A stretch of DNA of 64,000 nucleotides. It comes from Pseudisothecium myosuroides. Lineage: Eukaryota; Streptophyta; Bryopsida; Hypnales; Lembophyllaceae. Below, in pieces: positions 1 to 13,800 of the stretch (position 1 is its first letter; each line of letters starts with the position of its first letter). The translations under genes were made by a program, and so were the position numbers. The notes beneath the pieces were generated by a model. That model saw only the letters and a list, made by a program, of their open reading frames with translations. It was not told the origin of the DNA and did no database searches. The stretch spans positions 24,428,245 through 24,492,244 of the forward strand of contig OX637289.1 in NCBI GenBank assembly GCA_951799445.1, read 5' to 3'.

Positions 1-1830
1 TCTTTGATGGAATAGAAATCCTAATTGTTACAACAAGCAGTTTAAACCCTTAGGATATTTTTTTGCAAAAAATTATGAAAACTAGGTTTGAAACAAATAA
101 TAGAAATTATTTTTCTAGAAGATATGCCTTAATTTTTTCCAAACTTTCTTTTTATAATTTTCAGATTACAAATCTAGATGAAATGAATAAATAATTTTTT
201 ATGAATTTGTAATTATACATTTTTGAAATAGAATTAAAAAAATTTGTTCCTTGAAATTTTTCCCCACCAAACTTGATTGCTTGAGAATATTTTTTTAAAA
301 TAATACTCTGTATGACTTTTTCTAGTGGGCACCACTTGAGAAAATATTTCATTCTCCCCAAATTGATCTATTTTTTTCATTTTTGAAAGAAGTTTAAAAA
401 ATGAGCATTAAAAATTGAGATCAACTTATTTAATCTAGTTTAACTAATAAACTATCTAATTTTTGATTGCCTTTGAGAGGACAATTGATGGTACTACATG
501 AATTATGGTAGGAATTGAGCACGTTTTCAAATGTGTGCTCTAGATAATTAATGTGTATTGTATATCACATTATATCCATTGAAAGGACATTGAAGTTAAA
601 GTATGCATACAAAAAATTTACAAATGAAGATGTGACTTTTCATAATTTTAAAGGATAATATACATGTATCATTTTTAGAAATTTAGTCTAATTTTATTTG
701 CCATTTTCTTTTGCATTATTCCAAATAAAATCTTAGTAATGTGCAATTCCTCAATTTTGATTGATTCTATCCTAATTCTTCAAACTTTATTGATTTATAA
801 GGACTCATGCTATCAAATACCTTAAATTTTAGCTTGATAGTGGTAATTTGACTTGAAATTCATTGCCAAGAATATTTTGGGTGATGAAAATAAAAAAATT
901 ACTTGATTTTTTTTTAACAATCTTCATTACTACATGTAGCTCTTGAAGAAATTTTAATTGTATTGGATTGTTTTTATTAAATTTAACAACTTCATTTCAC
1001 TTATTATTATTTTTAAAAATAAAAATGATAATTTTCTATAAATTTAATATAGATTTGTACATTGATAGATAATAAATTGTTTCTTATAATATAAATATAA
1101 AGTTGAATCTTGAATACAATTTAAAATGAACTCATATTGGATTCTTGTAAGTTGATTTGATATGGATATAAGTACTATATTATACAAAAACTTACTTATT
1201 TAGAAATCACAATAAAATTCAAGATATTAGACATTTTGAAAAATGTATTTTTTAAATACCAAAAAAACTTCATTTTCAATGATAAGCTCTCTTATTGATT
1301 AGAAATTAGCTTCTAAAAAACACTTGTACGCTTGGGGTGCTACATTTTTCACTTTTTACTTGCAATAGAGTAAAATGATAAGTATTAATATAATATAAAG
1401 TTGTAATAACATGATATTCATGTTTCAATTTATGATTTGTTATGTGTTTGTACAATAATTTTTTAATAGGTTTCTTGTAAGCAAATGCAAATAACAATGT
1501 ACACTATTAAAAAGGTCTCCTTGCTTCTTAAGAGTTAATCCGGCAAGATTGCCTAAACAATTTTATTAATTTGGATATTTTATATTCCACTATTTTTTTG
1601 AATTAATCATGACTAAAAGTGTATTTTCATTGCTTAAAGAATATTGTGAAAATCACTTATATTTAATTTTCAATTGATTTTAGAAGGAGGCTTTGAAATA
1701 TTTATTGCATTTCATATTTTATCAATAAATGTTGAATAGTGCAATGATAACAACATTTATAGATATGATCTATAGTTTTAACTTTTACTTGAAAGTCATC
1801 TCTAGATTTCTCTTCTAAGTTGTAATATGT
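1..1830. other. AT-rich intergenic DNA, no gene seen
   Basis: This stretch is strongly AT-rich, with many A and T runs. The open frames here are short (66 residues or fewer) and resemble no protein family I know. I see no RNA gene, clear repeat end or promoter. It ends at the left terminus of a TTAA-flanked element. Confidence 0.6.
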
Positions 1831-2773
1831 TCAACCCCTAAAGGCCCAAGGTCTTTTTTCTGCCAAAAAACACTGAAAATTGCCATTTCTATAGCAAAAA
1901 GTAAAAAAAAATTAAAATTGTTTTTTTTTCACATCTAACCGTAGGATCTTGCACCTAATTGGTATGAGAATGTGTGGAAAAAATTTCAGAATTTTTGACC
2001 GCACAAATTGCAAGATGTCTGCGTTTAGAGTGGAAAAAACAAGTTTTTCAGCACATTGCGGGACCAGATTTTTTGACTTTAAACATTTTTAACTTAAAAT
2101 TTTTGCACTACAGCGTTTTGAGCTTTAAATCTTTATAATGGAGAATTAAGTTGAGAGTCTAGGAAAAAAAATAAAAATTCAAAAAAACTTAATTATCATT
2201 CTTAAAAAAATTGTTAAGTAGAAGTAGGTACAAGATAGAAGGAAAATCTAAAATATTCATATATTTTAGATGGAATTAAAATGCACTAATCCCAATTGTG
2301 AGATTGTTCTAGCAAGTAAACTAAACCATTCCAAAAAAATTAAAATTTAAAAATTACAAAAAATGCATTCCGAAATGAATCCTACAAGTTATTTTTTTCA
2401 AGAAGATGCTCTAACTGCCCGAAAAACAAGAATGTCCATAACTTCCTCATAACAAATCCAAATGAAATGAATCAAAGCTTTCCAGATAGACAAAAATATA
2501 ATCTATGAGAAAAAAAATATTAAAAAAAAAATTCAAATTTTTGTCCATTTTTTTTTTGCTGCCCGGGCTGCCCCCCGTCCCCTGTTTTCAGCTTATTTGG
2601 TCATAATTTTTTTTCCCGGGCACCAATTGAGAAAAAAATTATATTCCTACAAAGCTTATCAGTTTTTCTATCTCCAAAAAAATTTCAAAAAATCAGAACA
2701 CAATTTCAGCCTGTAGGTACCTGCCCGAAAACGCATTTGTCCCCCGAAGGGACAACGGGCTTTTAGGGGTTAA
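1831..2773 (+). mobile_element. TTAA-flanked inverted-repeat element, copy 1 (piggyBac-like MITE)
   Basis: A 935 bp non-coding element (1835-2769) starts with CCCCTAAAGGCCC and ends with GGGCTTTTAGGGG, so the ends are inverted repeats of about 13 bp. It is flanked by TCAA on the left (one change from TTAA) and TTAA on the right. It aligns along its whole length with the copy at 36744-37677, about nine bases in ten by eye. The shared landmarks include CTGCCAAAAAACA near the left end and a GC-rich CTGCCCG block near 2565. It carries no open frame for a transposase. TTAA duplication with CCC...GGG ends is typical of the piggyBac superfamily; that assignment is inferred from the ends. Confidence 0.8.
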
Positions 2774-3295
2774 TATACCCATTATGGCCCATCTCACAAT
2801 TGCGTTCCCTATCTTCACTTGGCCAAGGCTTATGCTGAACAAATGTCAATAGAAGATGCAATTAGGAGAAGGAGGCCATAATAGGAATGCTTACCTTTTA
2901 TAACACATCTTAATTAATATTATTGGAAGTTTGGACTACCTTAGGGGATTCTAATATGTGATATCATAAACTGTTGAACTTTCAGTAATACATTAATCTA
3001 TAGAATATAGCAATATATTACAACACATAGAATGGTATTGAGTTCCCCATCTTAACCTCTAAATGCTCAACCTAAAGATAATAAGCTTATTTTGAAAATC
3101 TATAATAAATAATTAAAAATCCTCTAGCACGTCTATGCCATTGATTCATGTAGAGCATTCTTTCTTCTTTCATTTATATATTACATGATTTTTCTTAAAG
3201 GTTTCTCAATGGATATTTATTAGATGAAGTGCACAACATTCATAATCCATCCCATAGATAGTTGAGCACTTAGGAGTTAAAATTGGCGTTATCTA

Positions 3296-3884
3296 TTAAC
3301 CCTTCAAGGACCAAGTGACCATTCAATATATCCACAAGCCCTTGGTAGTTATGCTCGAAGTCAATTTTTGTTGGATATTCGTGAAATTTTGGCACAAAGT
3401 ATAAACATGTACCCTCTTAGTGGGAATATAACTTTTTTTCCAATTGGATGCCTTGATCAAAATTTATCTTGCCTTGAACTTTTGAAGCAACTTGGACAAC
3501 TTGGGCAACTTGGGGTAGTATGTTAAAAAATTCCTCTTCTATTTTTGAAATTTGGTAGGCATGTAATTTACATCATACAAGATGCAAAATGTCCAAAAAA
3601 TAACCATGTGTAGTGTGGAAAATCTCACTCTAGGAAGAGCTAAAGTCTACTCGCCCTATTGGGCAAGGTTAGGAAAAAACTTTATCATCTAACTTCAAAT
3701 GTTATAATCTTTCAATCCGTGAGGTCAAAGATTTTGAAATTTTCTAACACATTAATATAGTATTCTAGTGAAAACTTGTACAAATAAATTTCTTTTAAAA
3801 AAAACCATTTTTTTGTTACTTCCTATAAAATGTCAATTTTTCACAATTTTTGCCCAAAATGTACCTTAGTCCTTTAGGGGTTAT
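3296..3884 (-). mobile_element. TTAA-flanked inverted-repeat element, copy 2 (reverse, shortened)
   Basis: The left boundary reads TTAACCCTTCAAGGACC and the right boundary reads GTCCTTTAGGGGTTAT, giving a 581 bp element (3300-3880). Its interior matches the reverse complement of copy 1, for example the segment near 3426 that reads AATATAACTTTTTTTCCAAT. It is more diverged and shorter than copy 1, so it is an older and internally deleted member. It aligns well in the same orientation with the copy at 33866-34835. Confidence 0.7.
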
Positions 3885-4847
3885 GGTGAAACCACTCAGA
3901 ACCGTCCCTTTACCCATTATTGACAAGTAGACTTCTATTGACCATGTCCCCAAATGTGCCATTAAACAATTCCCTTACTTAATTGCGATTAGTTGAGTGT
4001 CTCCAACCATGTTGAATTGCTTATTTGAACAGTTTAAAATGTTTTTACCTCAATCCCAACATCAAGTGATATCTACTAATTTTAAACCATCGGAAGGTAA
4101 ACTACCCCGTTGTAGACCAAATGGGAGCAAACCCATTATGAACAAAATTAAGTTAATGGTGTACATTCAAGTTCTGAAATGTACACCAGTAACACAATTT
4201 AGCCCACAAATGGGGTCGTTTACCTTATGTCAATTCATAGCCGGCCAAAAAGGGGCATACGTGGCACTGCGGGGCCTGGGGACGCACCCCCAAACAAGAA
4301 AACCCCCTCTCCAAGGAGGAGACTGGTCCAAGAAGAGCCCAAGGCCCAAAGGGCAGTTGAACTTTCAATACAAACAGCCGGACCAACTCCAAGGCCCAAA
4401 CCGGCAATCGGACCTTGATGCGCATTACACAGCGGCCCGAGCCTCAAAGCTTAGTAAATCGATCATCGTCTTCCTCTTGGCTGTTTTAACGAAGAATCGT
4501 ACATAGCTGACTCTTTCTCTCTTTCTCGTGGCTATGGCCGCACCCTGAATCATCACGATCGCAGGTTCTAGAGCCTCCCGTCTGCGGCGTATATTGACGA
4601 GGCGACTCTTGGTGTTCCAACCGACATCCGCTTAATCTTTTCTTTGTGGTTGTTGTTGTGGTGGTTGTGGTTCTGTGTCTGTACCTGTGTGTGTGTGTGC
4701 AAGGGTTGCGTTGCGGAGTGCGTGGTGTGTTGATTCATTCAGTGTGTGGTTTCGGTGCCATTTGGTGGTGGATGGTGTGACGGAGGGGAAGAAGGGGGAA
4801 GGGGAGGGCGGGCGGGCGGGGGGGCCGGGGCGGGGCGGGCATGAGGG
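3885..4847 (+). promoter_or_regulatory. Upstream and 5' leader region of the BIG gene
   Basis: Composition changes here from AT-rich intergenic DNA to GC-rich DNA: a block near 4240-4470, then a strongly G-rich stretch at 4780-4840 just before the start codon. A pyrimidine-rich stretch (tctttctctctttctc) lies at about 4512. The region probably holds the promoter and 5' untranslated leader of the following gene. I see no clear TATA box. The open frames on both strands here are low-complexity by-products of the GC content. Confidence 0.45.
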
Positions 4848-7800
4848 ATGGGGACGTTGGAGAAATTGGTGGAGGTTTTGCAGCTTCCCGAGGGCTCCTT
4901 GCAGTTGCAGGCGCGATTGAAGGAGGCGGAGGTTCAAGAGGGCTTGCGGAAGCTTCGGGCGGTGGTGAGGTTAGGGTTGGATGGCGTGGGGGCGGGGGGA
5001 GAGACGACTTCGCGGCTGCAGTGGAGTCCGCCGCAAGTGGATTGTGGTCTGGCCATCGTGGAAGCTGTGCTGTGCGCTTCGTGTGATTGGATCGCAGGTC
5101 GGATTGGATTAGATTGGATTGGATTGGATTGGATTGGATTGGATTGTGAATTGGATGTTTTTTTTTTTTGGTTGGGATTGGCAATCGAGTAGGGGTTGAA
5201 TTGGGAGACATGAAATGGCGGTAGTTCGTTGTGAATTTGGTGGTTGGAAGATTTGCGCGGGAGACGTGACGGGGTAGGTTTTTTGGTAATGTGGATTTGC
5301 AGATGGCGGGGACAAAGAAGTGGTGGAGCAGATCTACCGAATTACTATTCAAGTCTGCTTACAGGGGCTTGAATCGAGCGTGTTAAAGGGAAATGGAAGC
5401 GCTCAGGAGGCGGGACTGTTGCACCCGGAAGAGACCGACGCACTTAAGTTGCCTGGAAGTGGGGCGACTGTGTACCCTGAGGTGCGAGGATTTTATGAAT
5501 TAAGTTTTTTGGTTTCTTGGTCGTGTTTTTTTACGTAATTTGATCGAAAATGGCACTCACTTACAATCTCCTGGGCAGTTATCACGGTGCGCGGCAGATT
5601 GGTAACTGATTTCCTGCCTACACATGTTTTTAGGGTTTCGAAATGGAACTCGGGATAGTCCGAGTACTTGAGGAAAGCTTTGGAAATTTTTAATAATTCT
5701 CACTTCTCTGGTAGGTTTGTTTGACGCTATGCTTCTGTCAACTGTGGAAGATTTGTAATTCAGATTTTTACTGCAGATACAACTGAAGCTACTGGCACTC
5801 TTGGAGACCGCCATGATTGAAGGAAAGGCAAGGGAGCGTAGTTTACCTGTGTCACGGTCACTGAGCAATACTAGCGCCGAAGTGCCTTTCTTCGATCATC
5901 TTGTCTCAAATGCCACTGGGAATGACCTAATTGACGTAATCGAAAGAACCCCTGAAGGTAGGGCGATTTTTTCCCGATGCCTTCTTGCATAGATGTTAGT
6001 CGCTGTTGCTTGAAATCGAAGTGCCGTTCCTAGGACTCTCATACTATCACGTGGTTATTGAAGCAATTTTGTTTTGCCACGGGTCTGTTATCCTGCAATG
6101 TATTCGTTCATAGGAAAAGTTAAGGTAGAACGGAAGTACAGCATCAGTGGGAAGATTCTGAGATTACATACATGGGACTGTGCAACATTCACTCGTCATT
6201 CATGGAGTTATGGTTGAATACGTTCTTAAAGATAGTTTGTGCTATAGTCCACAACGAGTCTCTGTAACAAGGTTCACTCTGTCTTTAAATTGTGTGCAGA
6301 GGAGTCTCTTTCTGGAGACCAGAAGGTGGTAGGCCCGTCACAGAACATACTTTCATTGTTAGCTAGCGAGCAGCTCTTGGCTCATGAATTGAGCAGGGGT
6401 TCTCAGGCGGAGCATTCACAAGCCGTGTTCAATAGTAGTACTAGCATGGTTGCTGCTGCACAGCAGTATGCCGTTGGGAAGATTCGATGTATTCCACGCT
6501 TGCTTGAGGTTTGTCAGGCTTTGCTATTGGTTTGCGGGAAGGTTACCAACGAAGAGGGAGAGAGATTATTGCAGGGCAGGATAGCTCTTGTTTCCAGCAT
6601 AACAAACCTTCTATTAAGTCTCTCCAGAGGAAAAGTGTCAGGGTTTTTGGACAAGGAGGTCGGCTCAGAGTTAGTGGAGTGTGTTTCAAGTCTGCGAGAT
6701 TTTTTCCGTCACAGTTACGATTTGAATAGCTCTGATCCTGAGATGATGCCGGACTCAAATCCAGGATGTTCACTTCCTTCCTTGATAGATAGCTTGCTTC
6801 AGCTCTCAGAAGTAAGTTTTTCTGATCAGGTTGTCCTGCGAAATTTTAAGAGTTTTGTCGCGGCATCAATGCTTGACATTTTAGAAGTGAGTAGTTTTAA
6901 GCAATACGGTCCTCTTTCTGGGCAGCAATTGCCATTGGCGTTCACTCCACCTGTAATTAGCCATTTGTTAAGTCTTCTTCAGGATGTCCATTCACACTCC
7001 TACGGAGTATTTCACCAGCAATCAAGAGCTTCGGAACCGAGTCATATCAAAGTTCAGAGTGGAATATCGACCCTCAATGTGCCGAGTTGTGAGCTTCGAA
7101 ATAAGAATTTCGACTTAAGTCAGGTGATTAGTCCGCAAGAGCAGTTGCAGGTTGTGTTTTCGCGTGATGGTCAGTGGCTGGATAATCTGGTGGCTGTGAC
7201 AGCCTTGCTTCATGCTCAAGGTCTTAAAGAGGGGTCAGTAATGGAGACAGCTTCATCCGTGCACAGTGAAGAGGATTCTGCAATGGGGTCAATGGATTCT
7301 GTTACTGTGGCAAGCGAGGATGATCAGTTATTTGGAGATCTTTTCTCGGAATCTGGAAGACATTCGATCAATTCAGAGGGACTTGCGCCAACTTGTACCT
7401 CAGCGAAGAAGTTGGACGCTCTTTACAACACTCCCCTGGAAGTAGCTAATCAGTTACTGATTTTTCTAAGAGATTGTATCTTCTGTCCCGAGTGGCATCG
7501 ACCCACGTTTGATGTGGCGAGCAAGATGCTGTCGAAGGATCACTTGGATGTTTTCTTGCAGATTTACTTCTCCCAATCCACCTTTATGAACAGCAACGCA
7601 GTGGGCTTCGATATCGTCGACTCTGAAGATATTGCATCTGATTTAGTGGCTCAATTATATAAGGGATCCTTTGACTTGCTCTACGCCCTCGTGGTCAGGC
7701 ATGCTTTAAATGATGCTTTGGAGTTGCATCTTGCCACACAGATATTGAGGGGAGGGGATGCTTGCAGTGCCCTTTCGGCGAAGAGCTGCAGTCTATATGG

Positions 7801-10800
7801 CAAACTGCTTGTTGAGCGGTCAATTCGAAGGGGACCTTCTGTTTCAAACGACCCCTTGGCTTTTGATTTTTGGAAGAATTTTCTGGACTATGTTCTTCTT
7901 AGGACGCGGAATGTCAAAGCTGGTGATTTAAACATTTCCAAGGCCTTGCCTTCCTTCTTCCAAATGGAGCTCCTCTTTATGGCTTTCCACTCATTAGATA
8001 TTTCGGGAAGATCTATCATAGTCCGGAGCTTATTGGCCGTCTTCAAGACTCTCCGGAGCACTGAAAGGCATCTTCCTCCTGGTATACCGTTTTTAATATG
8101 GTCACTGCTAGTTTCAAGGTTGGTGTTGGCATTGCGTTACTTAGTACTCCATTTCGACTCGTTTCCACGGTGGTTGCTGTTGCATTTGCGACGGAAGCTG
8201 CAAAGTAACCTTTCGGAGACGAGTTCGAATGCCACTGTAGATGATAATCCTCAACAGTCGTGGGCTGGTCTGGTTGCGCACAATATTCTAGAGGAGTATG
8301 GTTCTGGGGAGGAGCGTGTTATGGACGACTCATGTATCCAGCAACTGGTTGATATAAATGGGGCTTCGAGTATCAATGAGTTTCGGGATATAGATTTGGA
8401 CTTGAACGAGATCAGCCAAGCATTTAGCGATGTTTTGGGTATCTGGAAGGGCAGGTCCTTCAAAATTTTGGAAGAGTTGCTGATTGAAAGGTATGTTTAT
8501 GTAATGGGCTGGAATACAATATGCTGGTTGAGCCCTCTTTTGAAGCCTATCCCACTGTTGGAGTTGAACGTGGACCCTGCAGGCTCAGATTTTTTCCTGA
8601 GCGTTAGCAAAAGTCTGCATGCTGCAGAAGGTGGTATCGCGAGTATCGAATCAGATCAGTGGATGGGGTTTATGACTCGCAACCTGCATGTTGTTCAGAC
8701 TCAGCTCTGTGAAGGTCGGGTTAAATATTTATCATGGGATTTCTTGAGGCAGGGTTCTTCTTTGACCGTTCTACTTTCAATGCTGCAAGCGAAAGGAACA
8801 GTTATTGCAGGCAGGAACGGTGATTTAGGCGGCCTCTTGCAAACCTTGTCTACTTTACTGGGATGGTGCGTGAACGTGGTACGAAATGCGGTGTCCCTTA
8901 TTCTGCTAGAGCACCAATCATGCAAGGTTTCAATGGTCTCTGTTGATTTACTGTTGCAAGGTGGGTTGCTGAGGAGTAAGCAACAAGACCTTCTAGTGGC
9001 TATGGGTGTCAATGTTGCCACCTTGCATTCACTTCTTAGATGGGTTGCTGAAAGTACATGGCTGTGTGAGCCCCTGGCTTTGTCATTAGGGTCCAATATG
9101 GAGAAATTTAAGGATCTGAACACCATTTTGGCTCCCGCTTTATGTCATGGTTTCCCTTTATCATCTCGACCAGGGAGTGCTGCTGTGCTGTCGGCGATGG
9201 TGTCTATAGAGGAGATCATGGGCTCACTCCAATCACTTCTTCATTCTCGGGGTGAAGATGAAGGAATTGAAGTGAAAGGATTACAGGACGGCGTCCTGGA
9301 TGGACTGTTGGACACCCTTTTGGAAATGAAACTGGACAGCACTTTTGGAAACATGCAATCAAAATGCGCCGAGCTGCTGGATGTGTTAATACCATCCAAG
9401 GAAGAGCAAGCCTTGTGCAGTGACTTGAATGAACTAAAGCATGCACAGAAACTCTTACTCCTCCTCTGCAAAAAGAGAGATGAAGTTGATGAGACAGTTT
9501 GGGAGGCTCTTGTTTTGCATGTACTCGAAGTCCACAACAGCATTTGCAGCGATCCTTCCAGAGTTGAAGCGCTTTTACTTTACTATTCCAAGTCGCCAAC
9601 GTTAGGCGTGGAGGAGAAGAAGGTGGAAATATCTCGCAACTGCAGTGCTCTTGTGGGTTCAGGCGATGTTTCGCTTCTTATAGAGGCTCTGAATGGCTGT
9701 TCCACGGAGATTGTTAATATTAAGTCCCTACAACTTCTTGTTGTTCTACTTGGATATGACCTCAGGTGTAAGACAGATCTGCAACAAAAGTTTTTGCAGA
9801 TGGACACAGTCAGTTTAGCCGGGTGGCTAGAGGAACGGTTTCTCGGCTGGATTGAGGATGGTGCTGAGGGCAAGTCAGTGAAACGGGCAGCGCCTTCTGG
9901 TGTCAGAGATCTGGCTTCTAGTTTTGTACAATCTTTGGTGATTTTTTCACCGGAGGTACAAGGGCATCTGCTTCATTCTCATTTGCTCACAGCGATGTTG
10001 ATGAATCTGGAAACGGCGTTTGTGACTTTTGATGTTGTGGCTGCAAAGTCATATTTTGGATTGATGGTGCAACTGGCCCAAGGCGACTCATCTTCTGTAA
10101 AGCGGCTGCTGCGGACGGTGGTAGAGCTTGTAGGGAAGTTGCCTGTAAATACTCACGTAGAAGGGCTGAAGTCTATAGTTGCTTTTCTGAACTCTATCTT
10201 GACCGTTTGTGGTGCTAACAAGTCGGAATTGCTCAGTGAGCATGGAGGGGGCAAAGACAATTATAGCAATTTATCTTTTTCGGGTGTAAAAATGAAAGAG
10301 TCATTGTTTCAGAAAAATTCTGAGCAATTGCCGCCAACTGCTCTAGAGCCAGGAGTGGGAGGTGATGATTGTGATGCAATGTCAGTAGACGAGGATGAAG
10401 ACGACGCAACCTCAGATGGTGAAATCGCAAGTTTGGACCGTGACGATGATGAAACTGGCAGCACAAGTGAACGGACACTAGCTTCCCGTGTATGTACTTT
10501 CACCTCGAGTGGTAGCAATTTCATGGAGCAGCACTGGTACTTCTGTTACACCTGTGATTTGACTGTCTCCAAGGGATGCTGCTCTGTGTGCGCGAGAGTT
10601 TGTCATAGGGGGCACAAGGTTGTGTACTCTCGACTCAGCCGGTTCTTCTGTGACTGTGGGGCTGGAGGTGTCAGAGGCAGCAGCTGTCTCTGCTTGAAGC
10701 CTAGAAAGTACGTTTCGTCCTCAAACGCTATTTCGTCAACTGGAACTAGCAATGCAGAAAAGTTCTTACCGTTAAGTACGCATAGAAGCCAGCTTCCTCC

Positions 10801-13800
10801 ATCAGATAGTGATTCTGAAGTTGAGGATGAGGACCATGTGGTTGGTGAAGATGCTTTCAAGATTTCAGTTGCTGAAGGCGAGGAGGAACACCTTTTAGCT
10901 TTGCTGACAGAGTTGGATGTTGAAGGCCAGGTGTTATCCTTGTGCAAGAGGTTGTTGGGTGATCTAAATTTGGATCACAGCTTAACAAGCAGGAATGACG
11001 AGAAGGTTGCATCACTCAAAGACAGGGTCTTAAATCTTAAGACTGATCTTCTTCAGCTGAAGAGGGCTTACAAGAGCGGATCATTGGATATGAAAATTAA
11101 AACCGAGTATCCGAATGCTCGGGAACTCAAGTCCCATTTGGCTAGTGGCCTGCTTGTGAAGTCATTGCTGACAATCAGCAGCCGAGGCAGGTTAGCGGCT
11201 GGAGAAGGAGACAAAGTGACCATTTTTGATGTTGGACAGCTTATTGGCCAACCAACTGCAATTCCCGTCACTGTTGATAAGACAACAGTTAAGCCTCTCT
11301 CTAAGAATGTGGTACGCTTTGAAGTTGTGCAGCTTGCATTTAACACTGCAAATGAAAGTTACTTAGCAGTTGCGGGATATGACGACTGCCAGGTTTTCAC
11401 TGTCAACCCTCGAGGAGAAGTAACCGATCGCTTGGCTGTGGAGCTTGCTCTACAAGATTCATACATACGCCGAATTGCCTGGGTTCCTGGTTCGCAAGTT
11501 GAACTTATGGTTGTTACTAATAGATTTGTGAAAATATACGATCTGTCTCAGGACAAGATAAGCCCAACTCATTATTTCACCGTTCTGGAGGATTCCATAG
11601 CAGATGCTTGTCTCATTTCTACAGGTCAACGACAGCTAATTGCTCTGGTCCTTTCTCAGCAGGGCATCTTGTATAGTCAGCAAGTTGCTGGTGGTGAAAC
11701 CGGGGCCCGTATTTTGACTGAGAACATCCAAATTCCCGGAGGTCATAAGCCCTTGAAAGGGGTATCGTTGCATTACTCTGCAGCTTTCAAACTACTTTTC
11801 TTGTCGTACAGTGACAACCTGACTTTACTTGCACGAATGAATCCTGGTTTTACTGGCATTTCCGAGGTGGCTAGTGTAGCAGAGGAGCAAGATGGCAAAC
11901 TTAGACCTTCAGGATTGCATCATTGGAAGGAGATGTTTGAGGGTAGTGGCTTATTTATGTGCTTGTCCAGTCAAAGATCCAACACAGCTGTTGCTGTTAG
12001 AATTGGAGCTAGTGAGACATACTCCCAACTTTTAAGAAATTCGGGTAATGCATCATCTTTGCGGATTGATGGCATTGCGTCATATCGACCTATGAGCAAA
12101 GAAAGAAACAGTGTGTTGGTGCTTCACGAAGATGGGAGTCTACAAGTGTTCTCGTACGTCTCAGTACTTTCGGAATCGGGTAGTGGCTTGCCTGGTGTTG
12201 AAAGCCACAAACAGACTGGAAGCTTGGAGGCTGATCAAGTGAAGAAACTTGGAGCTGCACTCTTGGGCAGTCGAGCCAATTATGGTGGTGCCGCCCCCGT
12301 CTTCCCCCTGGACTTTTTTGAGAAGACAACCTGCATTACAGCAGACGTTAAGTTGGGTGGAGACATACTTCGAAACAGTGATTCCGAAGGTGTAAAGTTG
12401 TGTCTGCAAGCTGAAGAGGGGTTTTTAGAAGGCCCCAGTGTATCTGGGTTCAAGGTATATAACTGGACTGCAACTGCTTTGTGAATGAGAAACAACGAGT
12501 ACTTTGAATTTTTTCTGCATTTGGAATCGCTTTTCCATGTTGTTAGGTGCTTTTGACATGATAACTGTCTTTAATTTTTGTTCGTGCAGATTCTTGTATT
12601 CAACTCGAACCCAGACCTTGTTATGGTGGGTTGCCGAGTGCATGTTGGTAACACTTCTGCGAGCCATATTCCATCAGAATTTCGTGTATTTCAACGATCT
12701 ATAAGACTTGAGGAAGGTGTTCGTTGCTGGTATGATATCCCATTTACCAATGCGGAAGCTTTGCTGGCTGACGAAGAGTTCACTATCATCATCGGGCCCA
12801 CTTTTAGTGGATCGTCCCTTCCAAGAATAGATTGCTTAGAGATTTATGGGCGTTCCAAGGATGATTTTGGTTGGAAGGAGAAGTTAGATGCTGTCTTGGA
12901 CTTAGAATCTCCAGGGCTTGCAGGGTCAAGTTTTACCCAGTCTGGCGCAGGTAGGACAAAACATAAGTTAATGCAGAATGCATCTCCATCGGAACAACTA
13001 TTCTCTGATAGTCTTCTTCTCCTTCAGAGTTACTATTTGTCGTCTCGCGTTCAATTCATGGCAGACTCCACACCTAACAGACTCGAGAACAGTCGGAATA
13101 TTTGCTTGCCGGTTCTGGAAGCTGTTTTTGAAAATGACAGGCAGCCTTTGCCGCAGTCATCAGCCAGACATGTTCTGCGAGCTTTGTATCCTGTTAAAGA
13201 TGCTTACAATCAGGTTTGCCCTTCAATCTTGAACCTTGGTCTATGTAGTCCTTTCTTTTGTTCTTGCGACTTCAGAGATGATCAACAGCATATTTTAAAG
13301 GTTCCGATCTGGTATGCATATTATCTGGTTCCAGGTCAGTCACGTGGACATTCTGGTCATCGGCGGTCATACTTTCAATCTGTCCAGAAAAGTTGTGGAT
13401 TGTGGAACGAACTTCATGACCTGTGGACAGTGATGCAGAATATATCCTGAACAATTTGTCTGCATCTTAAGTAGTAGGATTGAGTTCGTGGTGGTTGTTG
13501 CTTCATATTTGCAGGCAAAGGATTACATGCGCTTGTCTGCGGTTACTCGAAGTTGCCCGCTTCTGATATCACGGGTAGCTGTTGGAGGATCTGCGACATC
13601 GTGGGCGGTTCAGGAGTTCTCAGCTCAAATGCGTGCTGTTTGTAAAATCGCAGTGCATCGTCAGTCAAACCTCGCCAGTTTTTTGTCCCAACATGGTATA
13701 TCTGCCTCAAGTGGTTGCATCTGATTTCTGAGTTTGTTATTCGTATACCTTATCTTCTAGTTACCGGATATGTTTTCTATCGAGCTTAAGTAGTACTTCG

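Noticed and set aside
4735..5352. 205-residue minus-strand frame rich in Pro and Ser over the BIG 5' end
   Set aside because: It is the shadow of GC-rich leader, exon 1 and a microsatellite on the other strand; low complexity and no family match.
12455..12484. Read-through end of the large BIG exon (stop at 12484)
   Set aside because: The next exon (12590) continues the family sequence in frame after a GT-AG intron, so the stop is intronic.
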